Notes: generated by a model not told the origin, from the letters alone. A stretch of DNA of 64,000 nucleotides from Theobroma cacao (GCF_000208745.1 NC_030854.1:30459711-30523710), one strand, 5' to 3'; counted from the first letter of the stretch, positions 11,596 through 25,800 are shown. A program made the numbers and translations.

Positions 11596-14500
11596 TCACG
11601 AAGGTGTTTCAATGTCACCTCCGCAAAATTTCCATGATCCATCATCCTGCCTTTTAAGAATATAACGGATTTTATAAGTGCTGCAATCAAAAGAGAAAAC
11701 AACTTAGTTGGAAGATTAGTAAAAACAGTTTCAAGTGTTGGTTTTCAGGAAAATTTAAGTAAAATTTAACGAGTTAGTCGAAGAGACAAATTATACACGT
11801 AATGCAGGAAAGTAGCTATTTGTCAGACAGATTTAACTGAAGCCACAATTTAGTGTTAATGCATCGGCAGTGGACATCTAGAAATTATCCCTCTGCATCC
11901 TTTCAAAGCTGTGTAATTCTTAATCCAATGGATAGCTATATACAGCAACATTTACAATCTGAGCTCCAACAATGCATTAAGCCAAGGTGGTTCAGCTCAC
12001 CTGTAATAATTAGGATTCTTTGGCTCAGATTCATCAACAAGCTCTGCTGCTTCCTCTAGGAGAGCCTCAATTTCAGCCATCTCCCTAGCATTTCTATCCA
12101 ACAGAATGTCAGCTCGCAGAATGGTCAATTGCAGCAAAACAAATCTCCAATAACAACATCTAGCTCTTGCCATATCAGCCAAAGCTTTCCACTGCAGACC
12201 AATTATGCGAACAAAAAAGCCAAAGGGTTCAGCTATGAAGAGTTGCTCCCACATTCAGGAATAGAATCTTGAAATAAACCTACCAATATCTTTCCACCTA
12301 ATGAATTCAGAGATGGTGCTGTCCAAAGGTTTAGATTTTGATTTTTTTAAAAACTCTGAATTGTTTTAATCTTGATTTTGATTTGAGCTAATCTTTGCTT
12401 AGTAAGAACTCAAAGTATAAATTCGTGTGGATTCAATAAATTTCTTTGACTTTGACTTTTAAAGTGCTCTAAATGTTTATTTTCCTCATTGAATTGAAAC
12501 AACAGTCTAATTTGACCACTCAGCGAACATGAAAACAAATTATAATTTGAATATTCCCTTGCAGCTAGTGAAACAGGCAACTAAACTACAGGTAGTTAGC
12601 TATCATCAACATATAATGTCTGAAACCCTAGTATTTCTCTAGAAGCAACATTGATACTTCCCAAATAGTACACAGGTGGCAAAATGATTTATCATATATA
12701 AAGCACACACTCATGTTCAAGAACAGACACTTCTTTTTCCCCTTCTTATCCTCCCTTCTGGGTTCAGGTCGGTCAGGCAGGGAGACTAAAGGGAAGGTTC
12801 ACTGTAATATTATCTTATTGCTGACATCAGAAAAGCATAAAATTGAATGAAACCATTCAATAGATTTTACCTGAATTAGCATCGACTCATCAAGGGCTTC
12901 AGAGAGGCTATTAACCTGATGGCTAGGTCCCAGAGCTTCGGCTTTAATCGCTTGCCATTGCCTGACAAGAGCTTCAGCTTCTTCTACAGACATTTGCTTC
13001 CTGTCCACTGCTGTAATGGAGGTTGACAAACTAGCAGGAAGGCAGGAACTTTGTAAATTTCGAGCGTCTGAAGGGTTCCTGAATTGAACCTTAGCCAATT
13101 CCAAAAGTTTAGTTATCCTGCCACCAATACCACTTCCCTTGATATGAGCAGAGCCTACATCGTAATCTAAGGAAGAATCTCCTTTACGGGTAATGGAGCT
13201 TATGTTCATACGTGGTTTACTGGGGGCCCATATTGACATGTGCCTGACCCCACTTAATCTCATTCCTGATAGCTTAAAGCTAGTGAAAACAATGCACCCT
13301 AATACAGCAACAAAAGTTAATCCTTCAGTCACATTCCTCTGGAACAACCAGCTTTCCCAAGCTTTATTCTGGTTTACTCCAAAATTTCTTTTCAATTGAA
13401 CAGATGCTGCAGTAACATTGCTTCCACTGCTATTGTCACCAGGTACCAATGAGCCCTGCAAATCGGTTGGTGCTAATTGTTTAACAGTTGACGTGATATG
13501 TAGAGAAGATTTCATACGGCAAAGAGAATCCTCAAAGTCTCGCCTCTCCGATGCAAGAGCAGTAGATAGTGATCTATGGCTTAGATTGGCCATGGTTTGA
13601 GGAGCTCCCTTATTTTTCCTGATCCCTGGAGCTTTCCTTTCACCACCAAAATAGTTAGCCTGCAAATATATACATATGTTAAGACTTCCCTGTTAATCTG
13701 ATAGGTCAATCATTTTGCTCTTACCAAAGATGGAGAACAATCTCTTGTATCAGGAAACAGAGAAAGCACAGCATCCTTCAGCCACATTTCCTGATTACGT
13801 TCAGCAGGCAGTTTGATATTAGAGAATGCAACAATCTTGAAGATAAACAAGAAGTTTACAAAATATGAAGGGATAGTATGGAACACAGTCCAACTAGCAC
13901 CACAATCATGACTATTCTTAAGCACACAACCTTACCGAATACTTTTCTTCAAATCATAAAATAAGAAAAGAAACAATAATACGAGAACATGAATTAACAT
14001 GGCCCATGGCTTGAATTTGTACACATTCAACAGTTTTAAATTCATGCGCTCTACAAAAGCAAGAATCAAGCCCTTTTCTGTGTCATGGGGTCAGCTACAT
14101 GGGAACATAATGTCATATTGTGCTTTATTAAGAACCATATCTAGATATTAAGCACTAAGTCATTCTTTACAGTTTCCTCCCATCTCTTCATCGGCCTATC
14201 CTTCCCCCTTTTGGACTGAACATTCTCCATTAAATCACATTATCAAAAAGGAACATTTAGGCCTCTGTCCCACATGACCATCTCTTCATCAGACTACCCT
14301 TCCCCTTTTGGAATGAACATTCTCCATAAATTCACAGAATCAAAAAGGAGCATTTAGACCTTTGTCCCACATGACCAAACCAACTTAAACATGTCTCCCT
14401 TGTTTTATGCTCAATGATTGCTATACCCACCTGTCCCTGAACGCACAGCACTCATTCCTAATTATATATTGTCTTATAAATCCAAATATTCATTTTGTAA

Positions 14501-17500
14501 ATCCACATTTTCACTACTATCATCATTTACTTAACCACCCAAAATTCAATGGCATCAAGCAGTGCTGGGCTTATTACTATCATGCAAAACTTTTCCTTAA
14601 GCTTAGGAGGCATTTGCTGCCACACAAGAGTCAAGTCCACACTAAAATTTCTCTATTTCACCTATCATGTTTGAATCCTATTTTTTCATGATTGAGCCAA
14701 GATATTAAAACAGCTCATTTTGCACTGTATCATTTTCTCCGATTTTTACAACTTGCTTAATTGCCATTCTTCCTTTGCTGAACTTTCATTTCATACATAC
14801 TTAACTGAAGACTTTTGCTTATATGGCTCAAGCATTAATCCTGGCTCTCATCTCATTAACCAAATTAATGTCATCTGCAAAAGCATACACCAATGTATAG
14901 CTTCTTGAAGGTGCCCAATAAATTCATCAATTACCAAAGCAAATAGGTAACAGCTCAAAGCTGATCATTGTTGCAAACCTATTGGTAGTGACAAATGCTA
15001 TGATCACCCCTCTATGAGTCTTTACACAACTCACTACTCCATTTTATGTATCCTTCACAGCTTGAATATAAAAACAGACTCCTTAATTGTCTAAAAAACT
15101 TTCTAAGCATACATATAACCATCATTTGATAGTAAATTCAAAATAACTAATGATATATGAAAATGAGAACATCCACCTAGAAAAGAATTTATTAAACATA
15201 TATGACCTCCTAACTGTTGAAACTGACTATCAACTACAGCCTCAGATGCATATGTGAAGCATGAGATAGTTTAAACTTACCAATGAAGAATTAGTACTAG
15301 AACTGCCTCTTATCTCCTTTCCTGTGATAGAATTTTTGGGAGCAGGATTTGAACTTGATTCAAGCAGTTGAAGCTTTTCAATAACCTCAGCCTCACTTCC
15401 CTAGTAGCCAACATATGCATTTTAAAAGTATTTCAATGAAGAAATATTCCAGCCTCCAAGTAAACAAAGCCTTCAATTTCTACAGTTATTTAATGCAACA
15501 TTAGATAAAGGGAGGAGATAAAATCAATACCTGTCCAAGAAGGAACAAGCAGAAAGCCTCCTCAAGCTTTAGATCATTACCCTCAGATGTGATCAAACAC
15601 TCACATATAGTTTTTGCTTTGTTAATCTACACAAATATAGTAAAAAGTGACATTAATAAGAAAGAATTAACAGCACACAGTCTCCCCACCCCACCACTTC
15701 CACAGAAACTCAAAATTATTTAGAGACCAAACAGAATGAAGAAATTACCAAGTCAGTTTGCCTGCTTGAAAATCCAAGAGCAATATGAGCAATCAATGCC
15801 ATGTAGAAACAGGTAAAATCAATAACAACCCTTTGATTCTGTGATTCAATTGATTTCTTATTCTTCCTTGCAATTGCTAAATCATCCCAGGGAAGAATAT
15901 CAATTACTTCTGAGGCCAACAGCCTACTAAGTGCTTGGCTCAAGAAGCTTGACCAATCTTGGACCTGGCAAGATGTTTCTACATCAAGCCCCTGTCTGAC
16001 CAGTTCACGCAAGGCTGCAATTGCTCCTTGTCGCCTGTCAGAATTTTCAGGTGACTGAGGCAAGCCTAATAATTCCAACGTGCATGCAGGTGCAAGCTCC
16101 TCCAAAGATTCTTCTATCTAAAAGCCATGGTCAATAAATTTCATGTAAACAGAAGGCTGTGACATAAACCCTTGAGTAACAAGGATGGCATAAAATTACA
16201 TGCTGTCTAAATGCAGCACCTATCCTCCCAACAATATTGCAGTCATCAGTATCAGCTGAATATTTAAGTTCCTAACCATCAGATGAATTCATTAGAAATT
16301 TCGGGTTGTTTTAATTGTGTTTACTTTATGTCTGTTACAAACTGTATTCTACTAAGTACTATCAATGATCACTGTCATTTACACAAACGAAACCAAGAGG
16401 ATGCCTATTACAGACTGAACCAAAGCACATCTTAGCAAATCCTTGAATATGTAAGGTGGAGGCCAAAGGACAAAATAGAAATGAAAATAACCTGAGATAA
16501 CAATGTCATTTGTCGAAGAGATTTTGTACTCCTGAGAAGACATTGAGCACGAGCAAGAGCTTCAAATCCTTCAAACACCTTGTTCTTTTGGAAACCAATC
16601 TTTGCAATTGAACACTTCAAGAAAGCACCTATGATAAGAAAAGTAGGCATAGCAAAGCTGATGTTAAAGCTAGTAAAAGCTGCTGAGCTCTTCACCTATT
16701 TGCCTTACCTCAGCTAGTGCCATCGATAGAAGCAAATCATGAATATATGGCTTAGCATCTGGACGCTGAACAGCTGCCCTCCCAAGTTCCAGAACGAGCT
16801 TCTCTTCTCCTACCTGATTCAGAAGAAATCCATATCAGACAATCTTTCCAAGCTAAAAATGTTGGTTTGCTTAAGGATTTTTTTGGTGAGTGCCTTTGCT
16901 ACTTAATTTTTGCTTCCAAAAGCTATAAAAAAACAAAAAGAAGTAAATTTGGATACAAAAGCAAATAAGATTTTTGAATAACAACATGTTAAAGTCGAGA
17001 CTTTTGGAATAACAAAATATAGGAAGTCACTTTTCTGTGGAACAATTATATATGAATATCTGTTACATTTTAGCTATTTTCCCATTTTTTATCAAATATG
17101 ATTTGCTATATACAATTTACTTCTACTTTTTAGTAAAATTTGAAGAAATAAACAGTAAATAGCAAAAAGCAACAACTAAACAACTCTAAGGTTTCAATAG
17201 TTTACTACTTTTTGCTTCCTCAAAAATTGTTTCAAAGCAAAAGCACAAAATAAAAATTTAAAATCAGTACTTGATTTCCAATGAGCAAATGACTTAAACA
17301 TAACACAAATTCAAACATAATAACTAACCATGAACACTAATTTTCTTAATTTTCAAAAATATTAGTGCTTGCTTTTACATGCAATTTTTTTTATTTTACT
17401 TTATGATTCAAATGCTAAAAAAAAAAAAAAACCAACATAAAAACTAAGGCCATACAAATTAAACCTTGCATTACAAAAAAGAAGACAATTAGGCAAAATT

Positions 17501-18239
17501 TCTCTAAATGATTAAGAATATCCCTAAATACTCTAAAAAATTAACAATATCTCCTAAATTATAACAACTAAAAAATGGGAAAAGAAAGTAGAAAAAGCAT
17601 AAAACATAATGCACCTCTTGAAGAAGGCAAAGAGCAGCAGGCAACCAACGCCATGGAATTCGAAGTGAAGATTTCGGTGGAATCTTTTCTTTCACATTTC
17701 CAGCGTATTCTGTTTCGAAAAGCAGCTTATCCCTCACATCCATCAAAACTTCCTACAAAGAAGAAAAAACCATAACAAAAAAAAAAATCAATATAAAGGT
17801 AGAAAACGACCTCTACAACTGTCGTTGTTACCTGACGAGAAACGAGAACATCCATGGTGTAGCCATCGTCGACCTCAGCGCTCTTCAAATTCATCACCGA
17901 CTTCACAATCTCGTCTTTCTCAGCTTGACTCGAAACGCCGATCAGCTGGTAACAACTCACCGGGATATCAACGGCGGCGGTTCCGGCGACGGTTGCAGTG
18001 CGGGAGGAGGAAAAGGAGGAAGAAGAGGAAACCGGCGCGTTCTCGACAATGCCGACGCGAGTGTCGATAGCGCTGGATCTCCAGCGTTTTCTCACAGTGG
18101 GAAAAGGACAGCCGTTAGATTTGATTAGGGTTTCGAACCCTAAAATCTCACTCTGATTAGAGCTTCGAGTGAAGAAGAAACAACAAGAACAAGAAGATGA
18201 AGGAATAATTGGAGCCAAAGTTACATTCCTCAGTGCCAT
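11596..18239 (-). CDS. CDP1: Plastid division protein CDP1 / PARC6 (ARC6 paralogue)
   Basis: Eleven exons on the minus strand: 18239-17832, 17752-17615, 16813-16709, 16614-16492, 16117-15749, 15626-15531, 15400-15281, 13790-13725, 13659-12871, 12191-12001 and 11680-11596. Every phase agrees and the product is 829 residues, close to the Arabidopsis protein (about 820). The serine-rich N terminus is a likely chloroplast transit peptide. The conserved region starts with IPVSCYQLIGVSSQAEKDEI, followed by ARC6-family helices such as ALARAQ and RRQGAIAALRELVRQGL. One membrane segment lies near residues 588-606 (LTFVAVLGCIVFTSFKL). The C-terminal domain contains AEALVRQWQAIKAEALGPSH and IEALLEEAAELVDESEPKN. 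In Arabidopsis the protein sits in the inner envelope, binds ARC3 and PDV1, and restrains FtsZ assembly at non-division sites. It is divergent from RHL1. Intron 7 contains LINE debris. Confidence 0.96.
14176..15075 (-). mobile_element. Dead LINE (non-LTR) reverse-transcriptase fragment in CDP1 intron 7
   Basis: Minus-strand translation, across several frameshifts and stops, gives pieces of a plant LINE reverse transcriptase in the right order: YIQAVKD, NGVVSCVKTHRGV, then YLFALVIDEFIGHLQEAIHW with CMLFADDI (the ADD catalytic core), YLGSIM, PPKLKEKFCMIV with SPALLDAIEFWVVK, and the end motif LSWFGHVGQR. No endonuclease domain is seen. It lies in the same orientation as the host gene. The 3' part is tandemly duplicated (see 14181-14375). 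Confidence 0.8.
14181..14375. repeat. Tandem duplication, two units of about 98 bp
   Basis: CATCTCTTCATC starts at 14181 and again at 14279. Both units run through CTTTTGGA..TGAACATTCTCCAT to GTCCCACATGACC with few differences. The duplicated piece is the C-terminal part of the LINE remnant. Confidence 0.85.
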
Positions 18240-19870
18240 TTCCCACAAAAAGAAGAAAAAAAACACCCAATTGATTACATGAATACAATTTCTCAAAGCT
18301 TTTTTATTATTTTGCTGTAATATCGGTGTGAGGATCCTAGATTCGATTTTCAGTTATGGCTATGGAGTACCGTTGCTTTGTTCTTTTTCCCGTTTTCTGC
18401 TAAAAATGGGAAAGGAAGTAAAAAAGGAAAGTTTTGAGTACATTAGGATAATGTATTACTGCCTAAAACAAATGTATTTAGACTAAATTATACATTAGAA
18501 TTAAACCAAACAATGATTTGATAAGCTTTTTGGACGATATGTTTGTAGATATTTGATTTTGACTCTAAATGTATTATTTTTTTAAAAAAATTATACTTAA
18601 AATATAATATTATATAAAAATTAATAAAAACAACCAAATCGAACAAAATAATTTTATCACTTGAATAAGAATAAAAATAATTCAAAATAAGATTTACAAG
18701 TTAATTATGCTCTAGAAAGTTTGATAGTTTAACTTAGTGCTAACTAAGAGAAGACTGCTCAAGGCTTTGTAATAAAAATAATTTGGCCAACTGCCCTTAT
18801 CATAATAATCTCGCCAACCATTACTCAAGGCTTTGTAATAAAAAAGTTCCAAGGACTGCTCAACTAGAAGAACGAGAGCTTTATTTACGTTGTCTTATCC
18901 AACTGAGTATGGTCACTAAGCCACAGTGCAAGGACTACACCCATCCCAAGTTAAAGCAATTCCATAATAAAATTAAGGATGTTGGAGAGCTCTTAGAATT
19001 GTGAAACTGGGTGATGACTTGAAATTGAAAGAGTTTTTTAAATCTTTCCAAGCTTATATATATAGTATATGACTTTTATCTTTAATTTGAAATCTTTTGA
19101 TTCAAATGAATTGAATGTTTACGGAGCCGTGTGGTGAGCACAAAGCGAACTATTCTTTCACCTTTTACTAAAGAATACCATGTGCTCGTCACTTGAAACG
19201 GCATACGTCAATTTTTTAAAAGAGTATTCTTAATTGAATGCTCTTAAAAAAATAAATAAATGAATTGAATGTTTGATAAACTATTTAGAATGCTAATCCA
19301 ATTGATCATAGATTAGAATACGAACTAAAAATATTTATTATTCAAGAATTATTTAAAAATTAAATTTACAATGATGATTTTTTTTCTTTTCACCGTATTT
19401 TATTTCAGTTGTATTGTTTTTACCGAACAAACATTATTGTTGTAATGTGATTGGGTCAGTCAAGACACATTTCAATCTTATTGTTGTAACTTCTTGTGTC
19501 ATCATTTTTTTTAAAAAAGGTTTTGAATAGAAGGAATAAACAAAGCCGATGCAATGGAAAAAGAAAATGGAGGAATTTCTAAATGGGGTAATGTGCAACA
19601 AATATTGAGCGTTTGCCACCATGACCAAAATTATTTACTAGAAAAGGCAAAAGTTTTTTTTTTTTGTTAGAAAGGAAGTTGTAATTGGCATAAATAAAAA
19701 TTAAAAAAAAAAAGTTTATGCCAAAAGGGGTGTGGGCTTGCATTGCATCACGAGAAGGCTGAAGAAGGCAGCAAAAATAAATTGGAACTTCCCGCCTTGC
19801 CCGCAAGGTGCAGCGAAATCAGTGAAAAAGCAACACTGTTATCGATTTCCAAATCCCAGTCGGGAGAAAA
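18240..19870. promoter_or_regulatory. Divergent CDP1-RHL1 intergenic region
   Basis: About 1.6 kb separates the start codons of CDP1 (minus) and RHL1 (plus), so both promoters must lie here. It is AT-rich with poly-T runs. The 21-mer-like phrase CTCAAGGCTTTGTAATAAAA occurs twice (about 18758 and 18824). No third gene was recognised; the open frame at 18783-19004 has no known motif. No specific element can be assigned with confidence. Confidence 0.5.
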
Positions 19871-22800
19871 ATGGTGCGAACTTCCTCTTCAAAGAAGCCG
19901 CCGATTGCAGAGACCCCAGAAGCCACAGAGCGGAAAAGACTGAAGAAATTAGCTTTGAAAAACAACTTACTTTCCGACACACCGGCCACTCCCAAGTCTT
20001 ATGTTCCTCTCAGCCCATCGAAGCTAGTAATGAAGCACCATGGCAAAGATATTCTCAGGAAATCTCAGAGGAAAAACCGTTTCCTTTTCTCCTTTCCCGG
20101 ACTCCTTGCTCCCATTTCTGGTGGCAAGATCGGCGAGCTCAAGAATTTGGGCTCCAAAAACCCTATCCTCTACCTTGATTTCCCTCAGGTTTTGAAATTT
20201 TGATTCCAAAACATTTTTGTTCAAATTGTTTAGGGATTTCATAAATTCTAATTTTGGAAATCGTTTGATTTTTTAGTTTTTGGTTTCAGGGTCAAATGAA
20301 GTTGTTTGGGACAATTGTGTATCCGAAGAACAGGTATTTGACTTTGTTGTTCTCTCGTGGGGGAAAGAACGTTATGTGTGAGGATTATTTTGACAACATG
20401 GTTCGTTCTGTTTTTTTTTTTTTTGCCCTTTTGTTTATTTTATTATTAGCTTCTGTTCTGGAATTTATTGGTGAATCTGATTCTGTACCAAGTTAGGAAA
20501 TGGTGTTTTTTTTTAATGAAATTTCTTTAATTCTTTTCACATATTGAGATGAATTGGGTTTAGGATATGCAACGGAAGGTAGTTCTTTCTCTTTCCATAA
20601 ACCTTACATCCTGTTATTTTTGATGTTTGAACTGGAGCTTCACGTTGAAAGTCCCGACTTTGAACTATTACAGTGTTGCTTCGGGACATTAGGAAATCTG
20701 ACAGCACTTATGTTACATGGACATTTCACTTTATTCTAATGTATCTGTCCGGCACTTCTTGGACAATTCACTATTCATATGAATATGGCGCTTTAATCTT
20801 CAAAATTAATGTAAAATATTTTCAAAAAATGTGACATACCCCGTGTCTGACACCCTTGCCCGAGTCCATGTAACAGAGGACAGCATGGATAGATAATTTC
20901 AACAATAAGCTTCAAAACTTATTAGGATTTTATATCCCTAGACTGGATAATGTTTGGTATACTTGAGGAAAATGCATTTCCTAATAAGCTGTAGTTGATT
21001 CTAGGTGTATGTTACTGTTAGTTTTTCATTTGCATGGGCATTGCCAGATGACAAAAGAAAAGTTAGTAATGTCTGTTCATTTTTCTGTCTACACCCTCTA
21101 CTATGTAGAGCAAATTACATGCTCTATTTTCGTGTTCCTATAAACTGCAGGCTTCCAGTTTCTCCTCGGTTGAGTGCTCAACTGTATGATCCGTTGATGC
21201 CATTGGGATCAATATGTTAAAATTGTCTTTCATGTAAAAGTTCCAGGCCTTTTAAGTTTGACAATATATTATTCTTTCTTTGCCTTATGATTCATCGTGG
21301 GTTCCAAACACTTATATTCATTGCTTTATGGCTTTTGGAGCATGTTTCTTCATCATCACTGGAAATGTGATTATTCCAGATTGTATTCTCTGATGCATGG
21401 TGGATTGGAAAAAAAGATGAGAACCCAGAAGAAGCCCGACTTGATTTTCCAAAGGAACTATGTCAGGTTGGTTTCTTTTTGTTATAGTTTCTCAGGTTTG
21501 AATGCTTAATTTCCTCTACTGTGTTTCAGTTGACTTGCAGAGTAAGCTCCCTTATTAATCTTTGTCTCAGTTCATTGCCGGTTTCAGGGACAGCAGATGG
21601 AATATGACTTTAAAGGTGGTGCAGGGGTGGAATCCGTTAACAAGCAAGACACTCCTAGAACAGAAATAAAACAGGTTGAAATAGAGTCCCTTGATAATGA
21701 GTCTGGAGATGCTTTATCAGATGATGACAATGACTTGACAGCTAAGATGGAAGTGACGCCAACTCGGCACTCTGCAAGAAATGCTGGAAAAAGATTCAAG
21801 TACAATTCAAACTGTTTTATTTTATTTTACATTCAGTATTTTTTATTGAAAGATGTCTGTATTTATCCTCATCCTTGTATCTGAGAAATATTGTGCTGTA
21901 TTGACTCATTGTGAATTTATGATTGTAGAAATAAGTCTTTAATTCCATGGCGGGTTCAATTGATAGGATGTTTGTTAGCAATCAATTTGGAAGTAGTGGA
22001 ACTTAGAAATGATTTCTTTCCCTGCTGCGCATTTATTAGGATAGCTACAATTGTTCTCTTCCCGTATGGTGATATATCGTAATGACTGACTGTTAAACCA
22101 GATCTTAACCTACTAAAATTTTGGTGTCTGTATAATGTAAGTGTCATGAACAGTTCTATTGAGTACTAATACTCTAAAATCAGAGCCCATAGAACTCATG
22201 ACCCATCACATAACTTTGTTGATTGAGGTTCCTTGGGATTGTCATGTACTTCTGTTAACATTGGTTGAGTTTCAATGTTTAATTTTGTTGTTCTTTATAT
22301 TGGGGTCCTATTGAAGCTTCTTGTCCATAATCTTTCTTCTCTAAGTTATTCATGTATTAAGTTTAAGAGTTCTGTCTATGTTAACATATATATATATTAG
22401 AGGTTTAGAAAGTTAAATTCATCTTTGGTGTATTAATTTAGATTTGCTGAGGCTTCTTCTGAGGATGACCCTGTCAGAAGTGATGCTGAACCATCAGATG
22501 GAGAAGAGAAGAAAGTTGGCAAGAAACTTCATTTAACTGAAAATGATACTATTGGAAATATCCTTTTTTAACCTATCTTGCTTATTTTGCATTATTTAAT
22601 TCCATATTCCTGTTGCAGCACTGCTGCAGGTCAGGATGTTGACTTTTAAAGCTTCATTTTTTTCCCTATATTTAATCACTTAAATTATTACTTAGCATCT
22701 GGTTTTTGGTTCCTTAATTGATAGTTACAGACTATTAGTTCCGCTTCTCTGGTCCTTAAGTCTGATGCTGCAGAAGATAGCCAGATCCCCGAACAAATTC

Positions 22801-25800
22801 AAACTTCTCTAACTTCAGTGTCCAAGTCTAGAAAAATATCTAAGTCAACTGTTACAGTGACTAAATCTAAGGAAAACTCAAAGGCAAATCGTGGTTCACT
22901 TGTTCAACCTACCATTTCTACATTATTTAAAAAAGTGGGAGAAAAGGTATGTCAAATAATGATTAGTAGGATATAGATCTAATTTATTTATGGAATGCTC
23001 ATTTCTTATTTATCATCACTGCATGCACTTATGTGTTAGTTAGTCTGTTAAGAGCTTTTATTTCTTTTTTTTTTTTTTTTTTCTTAATTGTGAATCTAGG
23101 TCTTCTGCAAAGGAGAAAGAGAAAAATGTGGTTTGTTCAAAATGCTAACTAGCATTATATTTCTTCTTGTACCTTTAATAGAGATTTTTGACATCTCTAG
23201 CATATCCAGTTAGGACAAAAAACTTTTTTTTTCTTGTATTCATAACACAGATTGTAAAAATTTTTATCCGAACCCAGTAGGCATCAGCAAGAAAAAGGAG
23301 AAAATGCATGCTTGCCATTAGGTGGCACTAAAATCTAACATACCATAGTGAATGGAAAGGCATTAATTGTTGTTAAATATTTTAGGTTAGAAGGTTTTAT
23401 TTCCAAGGGAGCTCTATAGATAATGGAACATATGATAAGTGCATTCAAGCAATCCTACAAGGTCTAAACTAGTTTTGTCTTATGGTTTTAGGGGCAGAAA
23501 AAGAGTCTCTTATCAGCTCCATGTTGTACAAATTTTGAACTCTATAATAGTTGAAAGTATATAAAAGTTTAGTTATGCAAGTAAAAGTATAAAAGGTAAG
23601 GAGTGCACGCAGGTATTAAATGAAGTTTTATTAAGCTTTACAGATTGCTCTTTGGATGAGTTTGTTCTATTTTCTTGAAACACATGAACTGAGACATCTA
23701 GCATTTCTGTGTAAGATCATGTTTAGAATTTTTTGCTGTATTCTTGCTTGGGGAAAGAAAAGAACTGTCTTGACTGATCTTGAGCAATCTACATCTATGT
23801 GTTTAGATGCTTTTAGAGGGATTGTATCCCTCCAGGTGCTCGACATTGTTTAATAACTAAGCTTCCCTATGAATGCAGTAAAAAATGTCAAATATCATCC
23901 TCCTCTTAAGTCAATGATTGGCTTCTATACAAGCTGTGTTTTGCATAACCATCTATTCTCATGCACCTCAATTCGGATAAAGATAGTTGATTTTTGTCAT
24001 TAGCAAAGGGTGTTGAAGTATGGAAGTGTATGGGAATACCGTGCAGTGTACAAGGGAACCTTAAACAAATATATGAAGTGTGTTTTGTGTATATATCACT
24101 TTATAATCACATGTCAAGTTCAATCATGCCAAATCAAACTTCTGATCAGGTGAAAAGTTGAATTTTGTAATTGTCAAAGTTGCATGAGTTTATGTAAGGA
24201 AGTATTTTCTTGTGGCAAGCATTGTATGCCATTGCCATGATATTAATGATGTTAGCAGTTTGTGTGGTATATCTGTGCAAATTGCTGGGTGGATATTTGC
24301 AAGGGACTCTGATGCCTTTTCTCCTCCTTTTGGGTGATTACTAGTTCTGAGACTGGAATCAAAGTCTCTCTCTCTCTCTCCTTGTGGGTCTATATGTTGA
24401 ATATAGCAATTGTTACTGCCCATGACTCTATGCTATGTAGCTATAATAGTTTGCCTCTGCTTCCATTAAAAGTTGATTGCTTTGTTCCTAAAGTAATAGC
24501 CAGAAAGTAGAAAATTTTCACTTTAAACCATGTAGTTATGATATGCCAAGCAATTTGGTCTCAGAATTTCCTAATAGGTTCTTTGTGATTTCCTTGATAG
24601 ATCATGGTCCATGCATTTTTACTGTTACTACCAAGTTTGTCTAATTACTCTTTGAAAAGTATAGTTTGCTAACATAGAAAAATGTGGTTTTCCATATTAC
24701 AAATCTTTATTTTCTAATGATATTGCTTTAATTCCAGAAGGGACCTAGAGGTTCAGATAAATCTTCATCCACAAAAGGTTGCAATTTTTCCTGCTTGCTT
24801 TTCTTATTATAGAATATTGTGAAAGATTATTAAGATTTATGATTTTTTCCTTATTGTGTGCTTTCCTTCCAGTTCTTGGCAAGAAGTTGCAGTCCAATAA
24901 TTACAAAAGGAAGATTGATCAGGTTAAACTGAGCTCTGATATTGAAGAGTTTTTCTTCTTCTCTATTTGCATTTTCCCTAATATATTTATCTTTTTCAAC
25001 TCTTTGCTTGTCATTTAACTGCTGTACGTTGAGCTATCTGGGGAATGATTGTGGATGAAGGTTGCATACTGACAAGCAGCATCTGCTTTTGATGTTGCAG
25101 ACTGAGGGATCTAGCAAAAAGGGAAAGGTAAACGAAGAAAAAACCACTGGTAAGATTGTCTCGCTTTCTATCTTGCAATGTGTGTATGCATGCATGTGCA
25201 TTAGGCTACTGCTCTGTCAATGCTTCTCTTGCAACTGCCTTGCTCTCTCAATGCTTCTTGTGCTACTGCCTGAAGGCTTTGGATGTTGGTGGCTAGAGTA
25301 AAAGCTGTCATTTCATTGGATGATAGTTATCAAACTACTTTTTGTAGCTGGAAATGGAAGTTTAGCATATAAAGTGAGCAATGGTCCAGGGTCACTCATA
25401 GACGCCAGGATTGATGCGTTTGGACCTTTCTTTTTGGTGGTCTGTGACTTGACAGGTTGTCGATGGTCCAAATTTTATAGGACCAACACTTTTAGGTGGT
25501 CCGTGGTCCTAGGCACTTGCTCACCCTCCCTGGACTGAAGAATCGGATTGTAGGATTGAATTCTTGACAGATTCTAAACTAATGATCATTTTAGAATTAT
25601 GTACAGAATAAGTTGAATATTTGCAAATTGTAAGGCTCAAGCGTATTAAAAAAACTTATCTCTTTAAAGGTTCTGATTGTGCGGCTATAAAGTTACTTGT
25701 GTTAGTTGTTAACCTAAAATGTTTACGCCCAATATAAACAATAAATGAAAGAATAAACAACCAAAAAAGGTGCTAACAACATTAGACAAAATGTTAAAAC

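Noticed and set aside
17825..18128. Arginine-rich plus-strand frames
   Set aside because: Antisense to CDP1 exon 1, whose minus-strand frame is conserved.
19732..20178. Plus-strand open frame of 148 codons
   Set aside because: Out-of-frame shadow of RHL1 exon 1, which matches RHL1 in the other frame.
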